Below, piece after piece: positions 35,522 through 43,881 of a stretch of 64,000 bases of DNA (positions are counted from its first letter, which is position 1; the number at the start of each line of letters is the position of its first letter). The notes beneath the pieces were generated by a model. The model saw nothing but the letters and a program-made list of their open reading frames with translations. It was not told the origin of the DNA and made no database searches. Source of the stretch: Pseudomonas fluorescens (GTDB lineage Bacteria > Pseudomonadota > Gammaproteobacteria > Pseudomonadales > Pseudomonadaceae); assembly GCF_902498185.1 (NCBI RefSeq), contig NZ_CABVIX010000011.1, positions 104,718-168,717 on the forward strand, in the 5' to 3' direction. Made by a program: the position numbers and the translations under genes.

Positions 35522-37582
35522 TCAGAAGTCCTTGCACAGACGCAAGGCGTCGTAGATCGCCGCATGGGTGTTGCGCTGGGCCACGCAGTCGCCGATGCGG
35601 TACAGCAGGTAGCCCTCGCCCGGCTGGCTGAGAATCGGTTGTGGCTTGATGGCGAACAGCGCCTCCACATCGATCTGGCCCTTGTTGCGCGAACCTTCCT
35701 TGAGCGCGTAGTAGATCGCCTCGTCCGGTCGCACGCCGTTCTCGATCACCACCTGGTCGACCACGCGTTCTTCCTTGGCCCCGGTGTATTCGTTCTCCAG
35801 TACCGCCACCAGCTTGTCGCCCTCGCGGTAGACCTTCTCCAGCGCAAGGTCGCCGGTCATGACCACTTCCTTGGGGTACATGCTGCGGTAGTAGGTGGGG
35901 AACGAGGTCCCGCCGATCGCAACGCCCGGCTTGATATCGTCGGTGACGATCTCGACCTGGCTGCCCTTGTCGGCGATGTAGTCGGCCACCGACATGCCGG
36001 TGAACTCGCAGATGGTGTCGTACACCAGCACGTTCTTGCCCGGCGCGACCTTGCCGTCGAGCACGTCCCAGCTGCTGACCACAAGCCCTTCGGCAGCGCC
36101 CCAGTGCTCGTTCTGCTCGATGAAGGGGTGTCCGCCCACCGCCAGCACGACCACGTCCGGACGCAGGTCCATGATGGTGTCGGCATCTGCCGAGGTGCCA
36201 AGGCGCAGGTCGACCTTCAGGCGCGCCAGCTCCAGCTGGTACCAGCGGGTGATGCCGGCGATCTGATCGCGCTGCGGTGCCTTGGAGGCCGTGGTGATCT
36301 GCCCGCCGATCTGTTCCTTTTTCTCGAAGAGGGTCACGTCGTGCCCACGCTCGGCAGCCACGCGCGCGGCCTCCATGCCGGCCGGACCCGCGCCGACCAC
36401 CACCACCTTGCGCTTCACGCCGGTGGTCTTCTCGATGATGTGCGGCACGCCCATGTATTCACGGGAGGTCGCGGCGTTCTGGATGCACAGCACATCCAGG
36501 CCCTGGTATTGACGGTCGATGCAGTAGTTGGCGCCGACGCACTGCTTGATCTGGTCGACCTGGCCCATCTTGATCTTGGCGATCAGGTGCGGGTCGGCGA
36601 TGTGCGCACGGGTCATGCCGACCATGTCCACATAGCCGCCTTCGAGGATGCGCTGGGCCTGGTTCGGGTCCTTGATGTTCTGCGCATGCAGCACCGGGAC
36701 CTTGACCACTTCCTTGATACCGGCCGCCAGGTGCAGGAACGGCTCCGGCGGATAGCTCATGTTCGGGATGACGTTGGCCAGGGTGTTGTGGGTGTCGCAC
36801 CCGGAGCCGATCACGCCGAAGAAGTCGAGCATGCCGGTGGCGTCGTAGTACTTGGCGATTTCCTTCATGTCCTCGTGGCTGAGGCCATCGGGGTGGAACT
36901 CGTCGCCACAGATACGCATGCCCACGCAGAAATCGTCGCCGACCTCGGCGCGCACGGCCTTGAGCACTTCCATGCCGAACTTCATGCGGCCTTCGAAGGT
37001 GCCGCCCCATTCGTCGGTACGCTTGTTGACCCGCGGGCTCCAGAACTGGTCGATCATGTGCTGGTGCACGGCCGACAGCTCGATGCCGTCCAGGCCGCCT
37101 TCCTTGGCCCGGCGCGCGGCCTGGGCGTAGTTGCCGATGACTCGCCAGATCTCCTCGACCTCGATGGTCTTGCAGGTAGCGCGGTGCACGGGTTCGCGGA
37201 TGCCCGAAGGCGACATCAGGGTCGGCCAGTTGAAGCCGTCCCAGCGCGAGCGCCGGCCCATGTGGGTAATCTGGATCATGATCTTGGCGCCATGCTTGTG
37301 CATCGCGTCGGCCAGGTTCTGGAAGTGCGGGATGATGCGGTCTGTCGACAGGTTGACCGACGCCCACCACTCCTGCGGGCTATCGATGGCCACCACCGAG
37401 GAGCCGCCGCAGATTGCCAGGCCGATACCGCCCTTGGCCTTTTCCTCGTAGTACTTCACGTAGCGGTCGGTGGTCATGCCGCCATCGGTGGCATAGACCT
37501 CGGCATGCGCAGTACTGAGCACACGGTTACGGATGGTGAGTTTGCCAATCTGGATCGGCTGGAACATCGCTTCGAATGCCAT
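35522..37582 (-). CDS. dgcA: Dimethylglycine demethylase flavoprotein subunit
   Basis: Old-yellow-enzyme-type protein of 686 residues. The N-terminal FMN TIM barrel (about 1-370) is followed by a Cys-containing linker (CVGANYCIDR, LDVLCIQNA, Fe-S type) and a C-terminal FAD/NAD domain (VVVVGAGPAGMEAARVAAER). It converts dimethylglycine to sarcosine with DgcB. The overall layout matches the trimethylamine-dehydrogenase family. The DUF5943 gene ends 15 bases upstream, so they share a transcript. Confidence 0.95.
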   Translation of the reverse strand: MAFEAMFQPIQIGKLTIRNRVLSTAHAEVYATDGGMTTDRYVKYYEEKAKGGIGLAICGGSSVVAIDSPQEWWASVNLSTDRIIPHFQNLADAMHKHGAKIMIQITHMGRRSRWDGFNWPTLMSPSGIREPVHRATCKTIEVEEIWRVIGNYAQAARRAKEGGLDGIELSAVHQHMIDQFWSPRVNKRTDEWGGTFEGRMKFGMEVLKAVRAEVGDDFCVGMRICGDEFHPDGLSHEDMKEIAKYYDATGMLDFFGVIGSGCDTHNTLANVIPNMSYPPEPFLHLAAGIKEVVKVPVLHAQNIKDPNQAQRILEGGYVDMVGMTRAHIADPHLIAKIKMGQVDQIKQCVGANYCIDRQYQGLDVLCIQNAATSREYMGVPHIIEKTTGVKRKVVVVGAGPAGMEAARVAAERGHDVTLFEKKEQIGGQITTASKAPQRDQIAGITRWYQLELARLKVDLRLGTSADADTIMDLRPDVVVLAVGGHPFIEQNEHWGAAEGLVVSSWDVLDGKVAPGKNVLVYDTICEFTGMSVADYIADKGSQVEIVTDDIKPGVAIGGTSFPTYYRSMYPKEVVMTGDLALEKVYREGDKLVAVLENEYTGAKEERVVDQVVIENGVRPDEAIYYALKEGSRNKGQIDVEALFAIKPQPILSQPGEGYLLYRIGDCVAQRNTHAAIYDALRLCKDF

Positions 37583-37597
37583 GACGCGTACTCCGGC

Positions 37598-38128
37598 TTA
37601 CTGCGGCTTGACGATGAACAGGCCGTCGTCGTGGCCTTCTTCCGAACCACCGTAGACCTGCTCGGCCACGGTACGGATCGAACTGCCACGGGCTGCCAGG
37701 ATCTGGTCCATGGCACCGGCAAACCAGCCGGTGAACATGTAGTCGACCTTGCGCCCGACCTTGCCGTACACATACACGAACGCCGAGTGCTCGAGCTTGA
37801 CGCTGGCGGTGCCCTTGTCGAGGTCGATATCCTGGATCTTGAACAGGCCCCAGCCGCGCTGCGACAGACGCTTCATGTAGTGCTCGAACACCGCGACACC
37901 CTCAAGGCCATGGCACTCGGCTTCCTTCTCGCACCAGTGCCAGGCCGATTTGTAACCGGCCTTGTAGAGGATCTCGGCGTAGGCGTCGGCCCCGAGCACT
38001 TCCTCGATGCCGATGTGGTTGTTGACGAAGAAATGCCGCGGTACGTACAGCATCGGCAGGGCATCGGAGGTCCAGATACCGGTCTCGCTGTCGACTTCGA
38101 TGGGCAATTGCGGGGCGATCTTAGCCAT
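37598..38128 (-). CDS. DUF5943 protein (4-vinyl-reductase-like) of the dgc operon
   Basis: A 176-residue cytosolic protein starting MAKIAPQLPIEVDSETG. It has conserved aromatic and cysteine positions (SAWHWCEKEAECHG) and a C-terminal HSAFVYVYGKVGRKVDYMF segment. I recognise it as DUF5943, which includes a V4R-like small-molecule-binding fold. It always appears to travel with the dimethylglycine demethylase genes in pseudomonads as far as I recall, suggesting an accessory or sensing role. No catalytic residues can be assigned. GGAG ribosome site before ATG 38128. Confidence 0.7.
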   Translation of the reverse strand: MAKIAPQLPIEVDSETGIWTSDALPMLYVPRHFFVNNHIGIEEVLGADAYAEILYKAGYKSAWHWCEKEAECHGLEGVAVFEHYMKRLSQRGWGLFKIQDIDLDKGTASVKLEHSAFVYVYGKVGRKVDYMFTGWFAGAMDQILAARGSSIRTVAEQVYGGSEEGHDDGLFIVKPQ

Positions 38129-38159
38129 GGAAACTCAACTCCAGAAAATTTTGTTCGAT

Positions 38160-38180
38160 CAAAAGCCGATCTGGCTTTTG
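38160..38180 (-). promoter_or_regulatory. Hairpin in the leader of the DUF5943 gene
   Basis: CAAAAGCC-GATCT-GGCTTTTG, a perfect 8-bp inverted repeat 31 bases before the start codon. There is no following T-run, so it is a processing or attenuation candidate rather than a terminator. Confidence 0.4.
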
Positions 38181-38191
38181 CTTTTATAAAC

Positions 38192-38346
38192 AGCCGCAGT
38201 GAGTGCTGTTGGGGCCGTAGCGAGCGCGTCGAGCGCAAGGAAGGGCCGAAGCGAAAAGCGAGACAGTGCCGAGGCACGGCGAGCTTTTCGTGAGGGCCTG
38301 ACGCAGCGATCGGCGTGCGCAGTAGGCCCCAGCAGTGCTCACTCGC
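38192..38346. repeat. About 150-bp near-palindrome between dipeptidase and DUF5943 genes
   Basis: The outer arms CAGTGAGTGCTGTTGGGGCC (from 38195) and GGCCCCAGCAGTGCTCACTC (to 38342) are complementary with few mismatches. Pairing continues imperfectly inward (GCGAAAAGCGAG with CGAGCTTTTCG) to a central GTGCC-GAG-GCAC. The right arm runs into the dipeptidase stop codon. It could be a miniature inverted-repeat element or a long RNA hairpin. Confidence 0.65.
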
Positions 38347-39316
38347 CCCAGACGTCCTTGAGGACGTTGACCCAGTTCTCGCCCATGATCTTGCGCACCA
38401 CGCGTTCGCTGTGGCCGCGCTTGAGCAGCGTCTCGGTGAGGTTCGGGAACTCGCCCACGGTGCGGATGCCCAGTGGGTTGATGATCTTGCCGAAGCTGGT
38501 CAGGCGGCGGGCATAGCCCTTGTCGTGGGTCAGGTATTCGAAGAAGTCCTGGCCATGGCCCTGGGTGAAGTCGGTGCCGATGCCGATGGCGTCCTCGCCC
38601 ACCAGGTTCATGGTGTACTCGATGGCTTCGGCGTAGTCGTCGATGGTCGAGTCGATGCCCTTGGCCAGGAACGGCGCGAACATGGTCACGCCAACGAAGC
38701 CGCCGTGGTCGGCGATGAACTTCAGCTCTTCGTCGGACTTGTTGCGTGGGTGTTCCTTCAGGCCCAGGGGCAGGCAGTGGGAGTAGCACACCGGTTTTTT
38801 CGATGCGAGGATGACTTCCTCGGAGGTCTTCGAGCCGACATGGGACAGGTCGCACATGATGCCGACGCGGTTCATTTCGGCGACGATCTCGCGGCCGAAG
38901 CCCGACAGCCCGCCGTCACGCTCGTAGCACCCGGTGCCCACCAGGTTCTGGGTGTTGTAGCACATCTGCACGATGCCCACGCCCAACTGCTTGAACACGT
39001 CGACATAGGCGATCTGGTCCTCGAAGGCATGGGCGTTCTGGAAGCCGAAGAGGATGCCGGTCTTGCCCAGCTCCTTGGCCTTGCGGATGTCGGCGGTGGT
39101 GCGCACCGGCAGGACCAGGTCGCTGTTCTCGCGGATCAGCTTCTGGCTGGCGGCGATGTTGTCCACGGTCGCCTTGAAGCCTTCCCATACCGACACCGTG
39201 CAGTTGGCCGCGGTGAGGCCGCCCTTGCGCATGTCTTCGAACAGCTCGCGGTTCCACTTGGCGATGATCAGACCGTCGATGACGATGCTGTCGGCGTGTA
39301 ATTCGGCTGGGCTCAT
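38339..39316 (-). CDS. Membrane dipeptidase family protein (peptidase M19)
   Basis: A 325-residue renal-dipeptidase-like metallohydrolase (amidohydrolase superfamily). It begins MSPAELHADSIVIDGLIIAK, with the metal-binding aspartate/histidine region altered compared with the classic DxHxD (here IDGLIIAKW). Conserved blocks include VGIMCDLSHVG, KPVCYSHCLPLGLKEHPRN and HGGFVGVTMFAPF. No signal peptide is seen. First gene of the leftward dgc operon. A true dipeptidase role is uncertain given the context; it may act on an N-methylated substrate. Confidence 0.8.
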   Translation of the reverse strand: MSPAELHADSIVIDGLIIAKWNRELFEDMRKGGLTAANCTVSVWEGFKATVDNIAASQKLIRENSDLVLPVRTTADIRKAKELGKTGILFGFQNAHAFEDQIAYVDVFKQLGVGIVQMCYNTQNLVGTGCYERDGGLSGFGREIVAEMNRVGIMCDLSHVGSKTSEEVILASKKPVCYSHCLPLGLKEHPRNKSDEELKFIADHGGFVGVTMFAPFLAKGIDSTIDDYAEAIEYTMNLVGEDAIGIGTDFTQGHGQDFFEYLTHDKGYARRLTSFGKIINPLGIRTVGEFPNLTETLLKRGHSERVVRKIMGENWVNVLKDVWGE

Positions 39317-39599
39317 CAGGCTGTCCCCTTTTGTTGATCTGGACGCGCCGTACGTTGTGCCAGCGCTTTGGGGCCAGCATATGCCCCCGCGTCGGGGGGC
39401 CCAGATGCAAAAACGACAGGGGGCTTGCCGAAAGCGTCAACGAGCGACACGGCACGCTCTGGCACGGGTCCTGGCAATGAGAGCCAGTCTCGACAACGGC
39501 TTTTTCAGTCCTGCCGTGACATTTTCGTCACATGGCTACCGCCCAGGGCGAGGCTGAGGGAGAATCGCCCGATTCGTCATCCGGACAAGGAGATTACCG

Positions 39600-40001
39600 A
39601 TGAAATCAATGGTATGGCTGGCGCTGATGGCCGTGACGCTTGGCGCTCACGCCGGCGAGGAAGAAAGCACGCCTTGCGACAACGTCGACACCGACCAGCA
39701 GAGCCAGGCTTGCGCCACCTTCAGCCGCCAGACCGCCGAACGCGAGCTGGCTGCCGCGTTCGATGAGCTGGTGCAGCGGATTCGCGACCAGTACCCGGAT
39801 GAAGGTGACAAGTTGAATGACCTGACGGAGCGTCTGCAGGCCGCCGAGAAGATATGGACCCAGTTGCGCGATGCCGACTGCAAGGTCGAGACCTATGCCG
39901 AGAAGACGGGGACCAAGGCGTTTGAAGCAGCCTGGAACCTGTGCGTGGCGCAGCGCAGCGATGACCGTTCCGAGTACCTGCAGTCCATAGGGCAACAGTA
40001 G
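39600..40001 (+). CDS. Exported LprI-type (DUF1311) protein
   Basis: A 133-residue protein with signal peptide MKSMVWLALMAVTLGAHA. The mature part has four cysteines and the conserved LQAAEKIWTQLRDADCKVE motif of the lysozyme-inhibitor LprI / DUF1311 family. ACAAGGAG ribosome site upstream. Periplasmic. It is divergent from the dgc operon across a 283-bp gap that must contain both promoters and that includes a GCCCCC/GGGGGC hairpin at 39383-39400. Confidence 0.75.
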   Translation: MKSMVWLALMAVTLGAHAGEEESTPCDNVDTDQQSQACATFSRQTAERELAAAFDELVQRIRDQYPDEGDKLNDLTERLQAAEKIWTQLRDADCKVETYAEKTGTKAFEAAWNLCVAQRSDDRSEYLQSIGQQ

Positions 40002-40271
40002 AGTCGGCGGTGTCTTGTCGCGGGTAAAAAATAACCCCGGGAAGCCGTGAGCTACCGGGGCCAAGAGCGAGCAACATCCACTGGCGAGAGAAGGTGACCA
40101 AACCCTGGAAGCTGTGAATGACTCCAGTGTGCAGGCTTCCCGACCCGGGGATTTAGCCGAAAACGACGTGTTCTTAGCCAAAGCAGCCATGGCGGCATTC
40201 TGTTGTTGCGAGGGTAAGTGGTTGGTCACAGAATCGGCTGACGATCACGGCAGCAAACAAGGACTACAACC

Positions 40272-40529
40272 ATGATGCATGCGGATTTGATTGACCAGGA
40301 AGACCTGGTGGGCCACCTGCGCGCTTTGGGCTTCGAGATGCCGGCCGGTGCCACCGCCGAACAGGCCTGCGAGTGCGCCGTGCGCGGCCTGAGCGAGTCG
40401 CGGGCCAAGGCGCTGCGGGGGATGGTGGAGCAGATGTACGGCGGCAGCGCGACTATCTTGCCGGCCGTGCGCCAGGCGATCGACCAGCAGCTGCTGCCGG
40501 CGCTGGTGCAGTACATCAAGCGCAGCTGA
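40272..40529 (+). CDS. Conserved small protein beside gbdR, unknown
   Basis: An 85-residue predicted helical protein (MMHADLIDQEDLVGHLRALG...). I do not recognise a family. It has an AAGGA site before the ATG and lies tail-to-tail with gbdR (45 bases apart). The preceding 270 bases contain only a CCCCGG/CCGGGG hairpin (40042-40062 region) and no gene. Confidence 0.6.
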   Translation: MMHADLIDQEDLVGHLRALGFEMPAGATAEQACECAVRGLSESRAKALRGMVEQMYGGSATILPAVRQAIDQQLLPALVQYIKRS

Positions 40530-40574
40530 GGCTGCCCTGGCGGGAGCGGCACGAGGCCGCTGGCGCACGGTTTC

Positions 40575-41681
40575 TCAGAGCCGTACGCTGGCGAATGTCG
40601 ACTCGTTCCGCGCCTGGCTCAGCGACGCCAGCGGCCCGCTGAGCGGCGACAGCACCATCGCCTGTGGAATCGGCATCATTGCGACCTGCTGGGCAGTGTT
40701 GGAACCCACACGCTCATCGCGCGGCGGAATGCCGAAGTACTCGCGATAGCACTTGGAGAAGTGCGGGGTCGAGACAAAGCCGCACACCGAGGCCACTTCG
40801 ATGATCGACATCGGGGTCTGCTTGAGTAGCTGCCGGGCGCGGATCAGGCGCAGCTTGAGGTAGTAGCGCGACGGCGAGCAGTGCAGATATTTCTGGAACA
40901 GCCGCTCGAGCTGGCGCCGGGACACCGAGACGTACACCGCCAGCTCGTCCAGGTCGATCGGCTCTTCAAGGTTGGCTTCCATCAACGCCACGATTTCCTG
41001 CAGCTTCGGCTGGTTGGTGCCAAGCATGTGCTTGAGCGGCACGCGCTGGTGATCCTGCTCGTTGCGGATGCGCTCATAGACAAACATTTCGGAGATCGCC
41101 GCCGACAGCTCACGGCCATGATCACGGCTGATCAGGTGCAGCATCATGTCCAGTGGGGCGGTGCCGCCGGAGCTGGTGAAGCGGTTGCGGTCGAGGGTGA
41201 ACAGCCGGGTGCTCATGCTCACCCGCGGGAAGGCCTCTTGCATCGACGCCAGGCATTCCCAGTGCACGCTGCAATCGAAACCGTCGAGCAGACCGGCGCA
41301 CGCCAGCGCCCAGCTGCCGGTGCACACTGCGCCCAGGCGGCGCGACTGGCGGGCCTGGCCCTGCAGCCAGGTGACATGCTCACGGGTCACGGTGCGCTGG
41401 ATACCGACGCCGCCACAGACAATGACCGTGTCGATCGGCGGTGAGCTGTGCATGGCTGCATCCGGGGTGATCTGCAGGCCATCACTGGCCCAGACCTGGC
41501 CGCCATCGACGGTCAGGGTATGCCAGCGATACAGCTCGCGTCCCGACAACTGGTTGGCCATGCGCAGCGGCTCGACCGCGGACGCGAGGGAGATGAGGGT
41601 GAAGTTATCCAGCAGGAGAAACCCGATGGACTGGGGTGCTGTGCGGTTCTGGGACTGGGGCCCGGAGGTGTACGACGTCAT
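40575..41681 (-). CDS. gbdR: AraC/GlxA-family activator of glycine betaine catabolism
   Basis: A 368-residue transcription factor with an N-terminal DJ-1/PfpI (class I glutamine amidotransferase-like) sensing domain (about 18-190; GAVCTGSWALACAGLL) and a C-terminal AraC helix-turn-helix pair (about 225-325; ELAVYVSVSRRQLERLFQKY, SIIEVASVCGFVSTPHFSK). In Pseudomonas GbdR responds to glycine betaine and dimethylglycine and activates gbcAB, dgcAB and cbcXWV, all present in this window. Its leader holds duplicated motifs described separately. Confidence 0.93.
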   Translation of the reverse strand: MTSYTSGPQSQNRTAPQSIGFLLLDNFTLISLASAVEPLRMANQLSGRELYRWHTLTVDGGQVWASDGLQITPDAAMHSSPPIDTVIVCGGVGIQRTVTREHVTWLQGQARQSRRLGAVCTGSWALACAGLLDGFDCSVHWECLASMQEAFPRVSMSTRLFTLDRNRFTSSGGTAPLDMMLHLISRDHGRELSAAISEMFVYERIRNEQDHQRVPLKHMLGTNQPKLQEIVALMEANLEEPIDLDELAVYVSVSRRQLERLFQKYLHCSPSRYYLKLRLIRARQLLKQTPMSIIEVASVCGFVSTPHFSKCYREYFGIPPRDERVGSNTAQQVAMMPIPQAMVLSPLSGPLASLSQARNESTFASVRL

Positions 41682-42062
41682 CGCGGTTTCTCCTCACACA
41701 ATGCAGGGTGTGCCTCAGGCGGGCACTGTTGTTGTCACGGCCCCGATTCGTATGCAGGGGCTTTGCCAATTTCAGAGCAATGGTCATGCCGGAAATTGAA
41801 TGTCCGTCCAACTAAATCCAGAAACGACGCCGCGGGACCATTTTGTAGGACAATCGATCTTAGTTTAGTAGCAATCTGAAACAAGCGTGCCAGGGCATCT
41901 GCACATCCGTGCTGAGCAAATCGGTATCACTCGTGGCGTGATGTCCAGAAACGACATCCATGAGTGTCACCGACAGCCGCAGTGTCGCGCTGAGGACACT
42001 CTGGGAGCCGACGCGCCATAAGCAGGCACGTCGGCCAGGAAGGCGCTAGAACGGCGCAGCGA
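41682..42062. promoter_or_regulatory. gbdR upstream region with duplicated TCCAGAAACGAC motif
   Basis: This 381-bp gap contains no gene. TCCAGAAACGAC occurs twice (41817-41828 and 41944-41955). The second copy sits inside the inverted repeat GATGTC-N7-GACATC (41940-41958). It must carry the gbdR promoter, reading left. Operator function is inferred. Confidence 0.4.
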
Positions 42063-43439
42063 TCAGCACTCGATCACGCTGACGGCCAGGCCGCCGCGCG
42101 AGGTTTCCTTGTACTTGTCGTGCATGTCGGCGCCGGTATCACGCATGGTGCGGATCACCTGGTCGAGGGAGATGAAATGCTCGCCATCGCCACGCAGGGC
42201 CATCTGCACGGCATTGATCGCCTTGACCGCAGCGATCGCGTTGCGCTCGATGCAGGGCACCTGCACCAGGCCACCGACCGGATCGCAGGTCAGGCCCAGA
42301 TTGTGTTCAAGGCCGATCTCGGCGGCGTTTTCCAGTTGCTCTGGGGTAGCACCGAGGATTTCGGCCAGCCCTGCCGCCGCCATTGCGCAGGCCGAACCCA
42401 CCTCGCCCTGGCAACCCACCTCGGCACCCGAGATGGACGCGTTCTTCTTGCACAGGATGCCCACCGCCGCTGCGCTGAGGAAAAAGTCCACCACGTGGTC
42501 TTCGGACACCTCATCGCTGAAGCGCATGTAGTAATGCAGTACTGCGGGAATGATGCCCGCCGCACCATTGGTCGGTGCGGTGACCATGCGCCCGCCTGCG
42601 GCGTTTTCTTCGTTGACCGCCAGGGCAAACAGGTTGACCCACTCCATGGCGCTCAGGGTCGAGCCGATCACGTTGGGCTTGCCCAGCTCCTGCAGGCTGC
42701 GGTGCAACTTCGCCGCGCGCCGGCGCACGTTCAGGCCGCCAGGCAGGATACCCTCGTACTTGAGGCCGTTTTCGACGCACGCCTGCATGGCCTTCCAGAG
42801 CTTGAGCAGGCCGGCGCGTATTTCTTGCTCGCTGCGCCAGACCTTCTCGTTTTCCATCATCAATTGCGCCACGCGCAGGTCGTTTTTCTTGCACAGGCGC
42901 AGCAGTTCGGCGGCGCTGCTGAAATCGTAGGGCAGCACGGAGCTGTCGGCATCCAGCACGCCGCTCGCGGCCTGGGCGGCATCGACCACGAAGCCGCCGC
43001 CGACCGAGTAGTAGGTGTCGCTGTGCAGCGCATCCTGCTCGCCAAAGGCCTCCAGGGTCATGGCGTTGGGATGATAGGGGAGGTTGTCATCCAGCAAGAG
43101 CATGTCGCGGGCCCAGACGAACTCCACCGGCAGGCGCCCATCGAGCAGCAACGTGTCGGTTTCACGCAGGTCCGCGATACGTGGCGTGATCAGGGACGGG
43201 TCGATGGAATCGGGCCATTCGCCCATCAGCCCCATGATCACGGCATTGTCGCTGCCATGGCCGACGCCGGTCGCGGAGAGCGAACCGTACAGGCGCACCT
43301 CGATGCGCCGGACCTGCTCCAGCTCACCCCGCTCGCGCAGGCCCTGGACGAAAAGGGCCGCGGCGCGCATGGGCCCGACGGTATGGGAACTGGAAGGCCC
43401 GACACCGATCTTGAACAGGTCGAACACGCTGATGGCCAT
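42063..43439 (-). CDS. sdaA: L-serine ammonia-lyase
   Basis: Iron-sulfur L-serine deaminase (458 residues) converting serine to pyruvate and ammonia. An N-terminal beta domain (SVFDLFKIGVGPSSSHTVGP) precedes the alpha domain with cluster cysteines (AAVGILCKKNAS, LTCDPVGGLVQVPCIERNA) and the P-loop-like GAEVGCQGEVGSACAMAAAG. The ATG at 43439 follows AAGAGGTGATTTGACA. It completes the betaine-glycine-serine-pyruvate route encoded here. A CCCCGCC/GGCGGGG hairpin (43469-43485) lies in its leader. Confidence 0.95.
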   Translation of the reverse strand: MAISVFDLFKIGVGPSSSHTVGPMRAAALFVQGLRERGELEQVRRIEVRLYGSLSATGVGHGSDNAVIMGLMGEWPDSIDPSLITPRIADLRETDTLLLDGRLPVEFVWARDMLLLDDNLPYHPNAMTLEAFGEQDALHSDTYYSVGGGFVVDAAQAASGVLDADSSVLPYDFSSAAELLRLCKKNDLRVAQLMMENEKVWRSEQEIRAGLLKLWKAMQACVENGLKYEGILPGGLNVRRRAAKLHRSLQELGKPNVIGSTLSAMEWVNLFALAVNEENAAGGRMVTAPTNGAAGIIPAVLHYYMRFSDEVSEDHVVDFFLSAAAVGILCKKNASISGAEVGCQGEVGSACAMAAAGLAEILGATPEQLENAAEIGLEHNLGLTCDPVGGLVQVPCIERNAIAAVKAINAVQMALRGDGEHFISLDQVIRTMRDTGADMHDKYKETSRGGLAVSVIEC

Positions 43440-43881
43440 TGTCAAATCACCTCTTGTTGGGCTTGTCGCCCCGCCTCCGGCGGGGGGTGGCGCAGCTGCT
43501 AGGCTAAAAAAAGCAGTCCGCCGCGAATGCATGCATCATCGGGCTTTTGCCAGCGCACCCGACGTCTGCAACCGACGTACTTTTGTCCGCCTACGCCGCA
43601 GTCAAACGGTCCTCCCAGCGCCGTTTTCATGCAGCCGTGGGCCGCAAAAGCTGCTCCAGGTGGGTGGAAAAACCTGTATGCGACATCGCCTACGCTGGAT
43701 GCGACCCGTCCTGTACTGGATACGACCCACCCCGTATGCGTTTGCCCAGCGCTGGTAGATGATCGAAAGCGACTCGATTGCACGGCCCCGATCCTGCTGC
43801 CCGGCAGGATCCGCCGACCGATGCATCTCATAAAGCACGGCGGCCTCGGGACATCCGAAAAAAAATCCAAGGAGTCCATCC
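43440..43881. promoter_or_regulatory. sdaA/cbcX divergent promoter region with three 21-bp repeats
   Basis: A gap of 442 bp without a gene. At 43675-43737 three tandem 21-base units read TGTATGCGACAT..., TGGATGCGACCC... and TGGATACGACCC..., with half sites GCGACA, GCGACC and ACGACC on the same helical face. This lies about 145-205 bases before cbcX, suiting an activator array. GbdR is the natural candidate. Frames that read through it are artefacts. Confidence 0.5.

Noticed and set aside
35450..38293. 947-codon frame antisense to dgcA and DUF5943
   Set aside because: Spans two real genes and their gap on the other strand; same shadow composition.
43547..43762. 71-codon frame across the sdaA/cbcX gap
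   Set aside because: It reads through the 21-bp promoter repeats, has no ribosome site, and gives Cys/Arg-rich low-complexity sequence.
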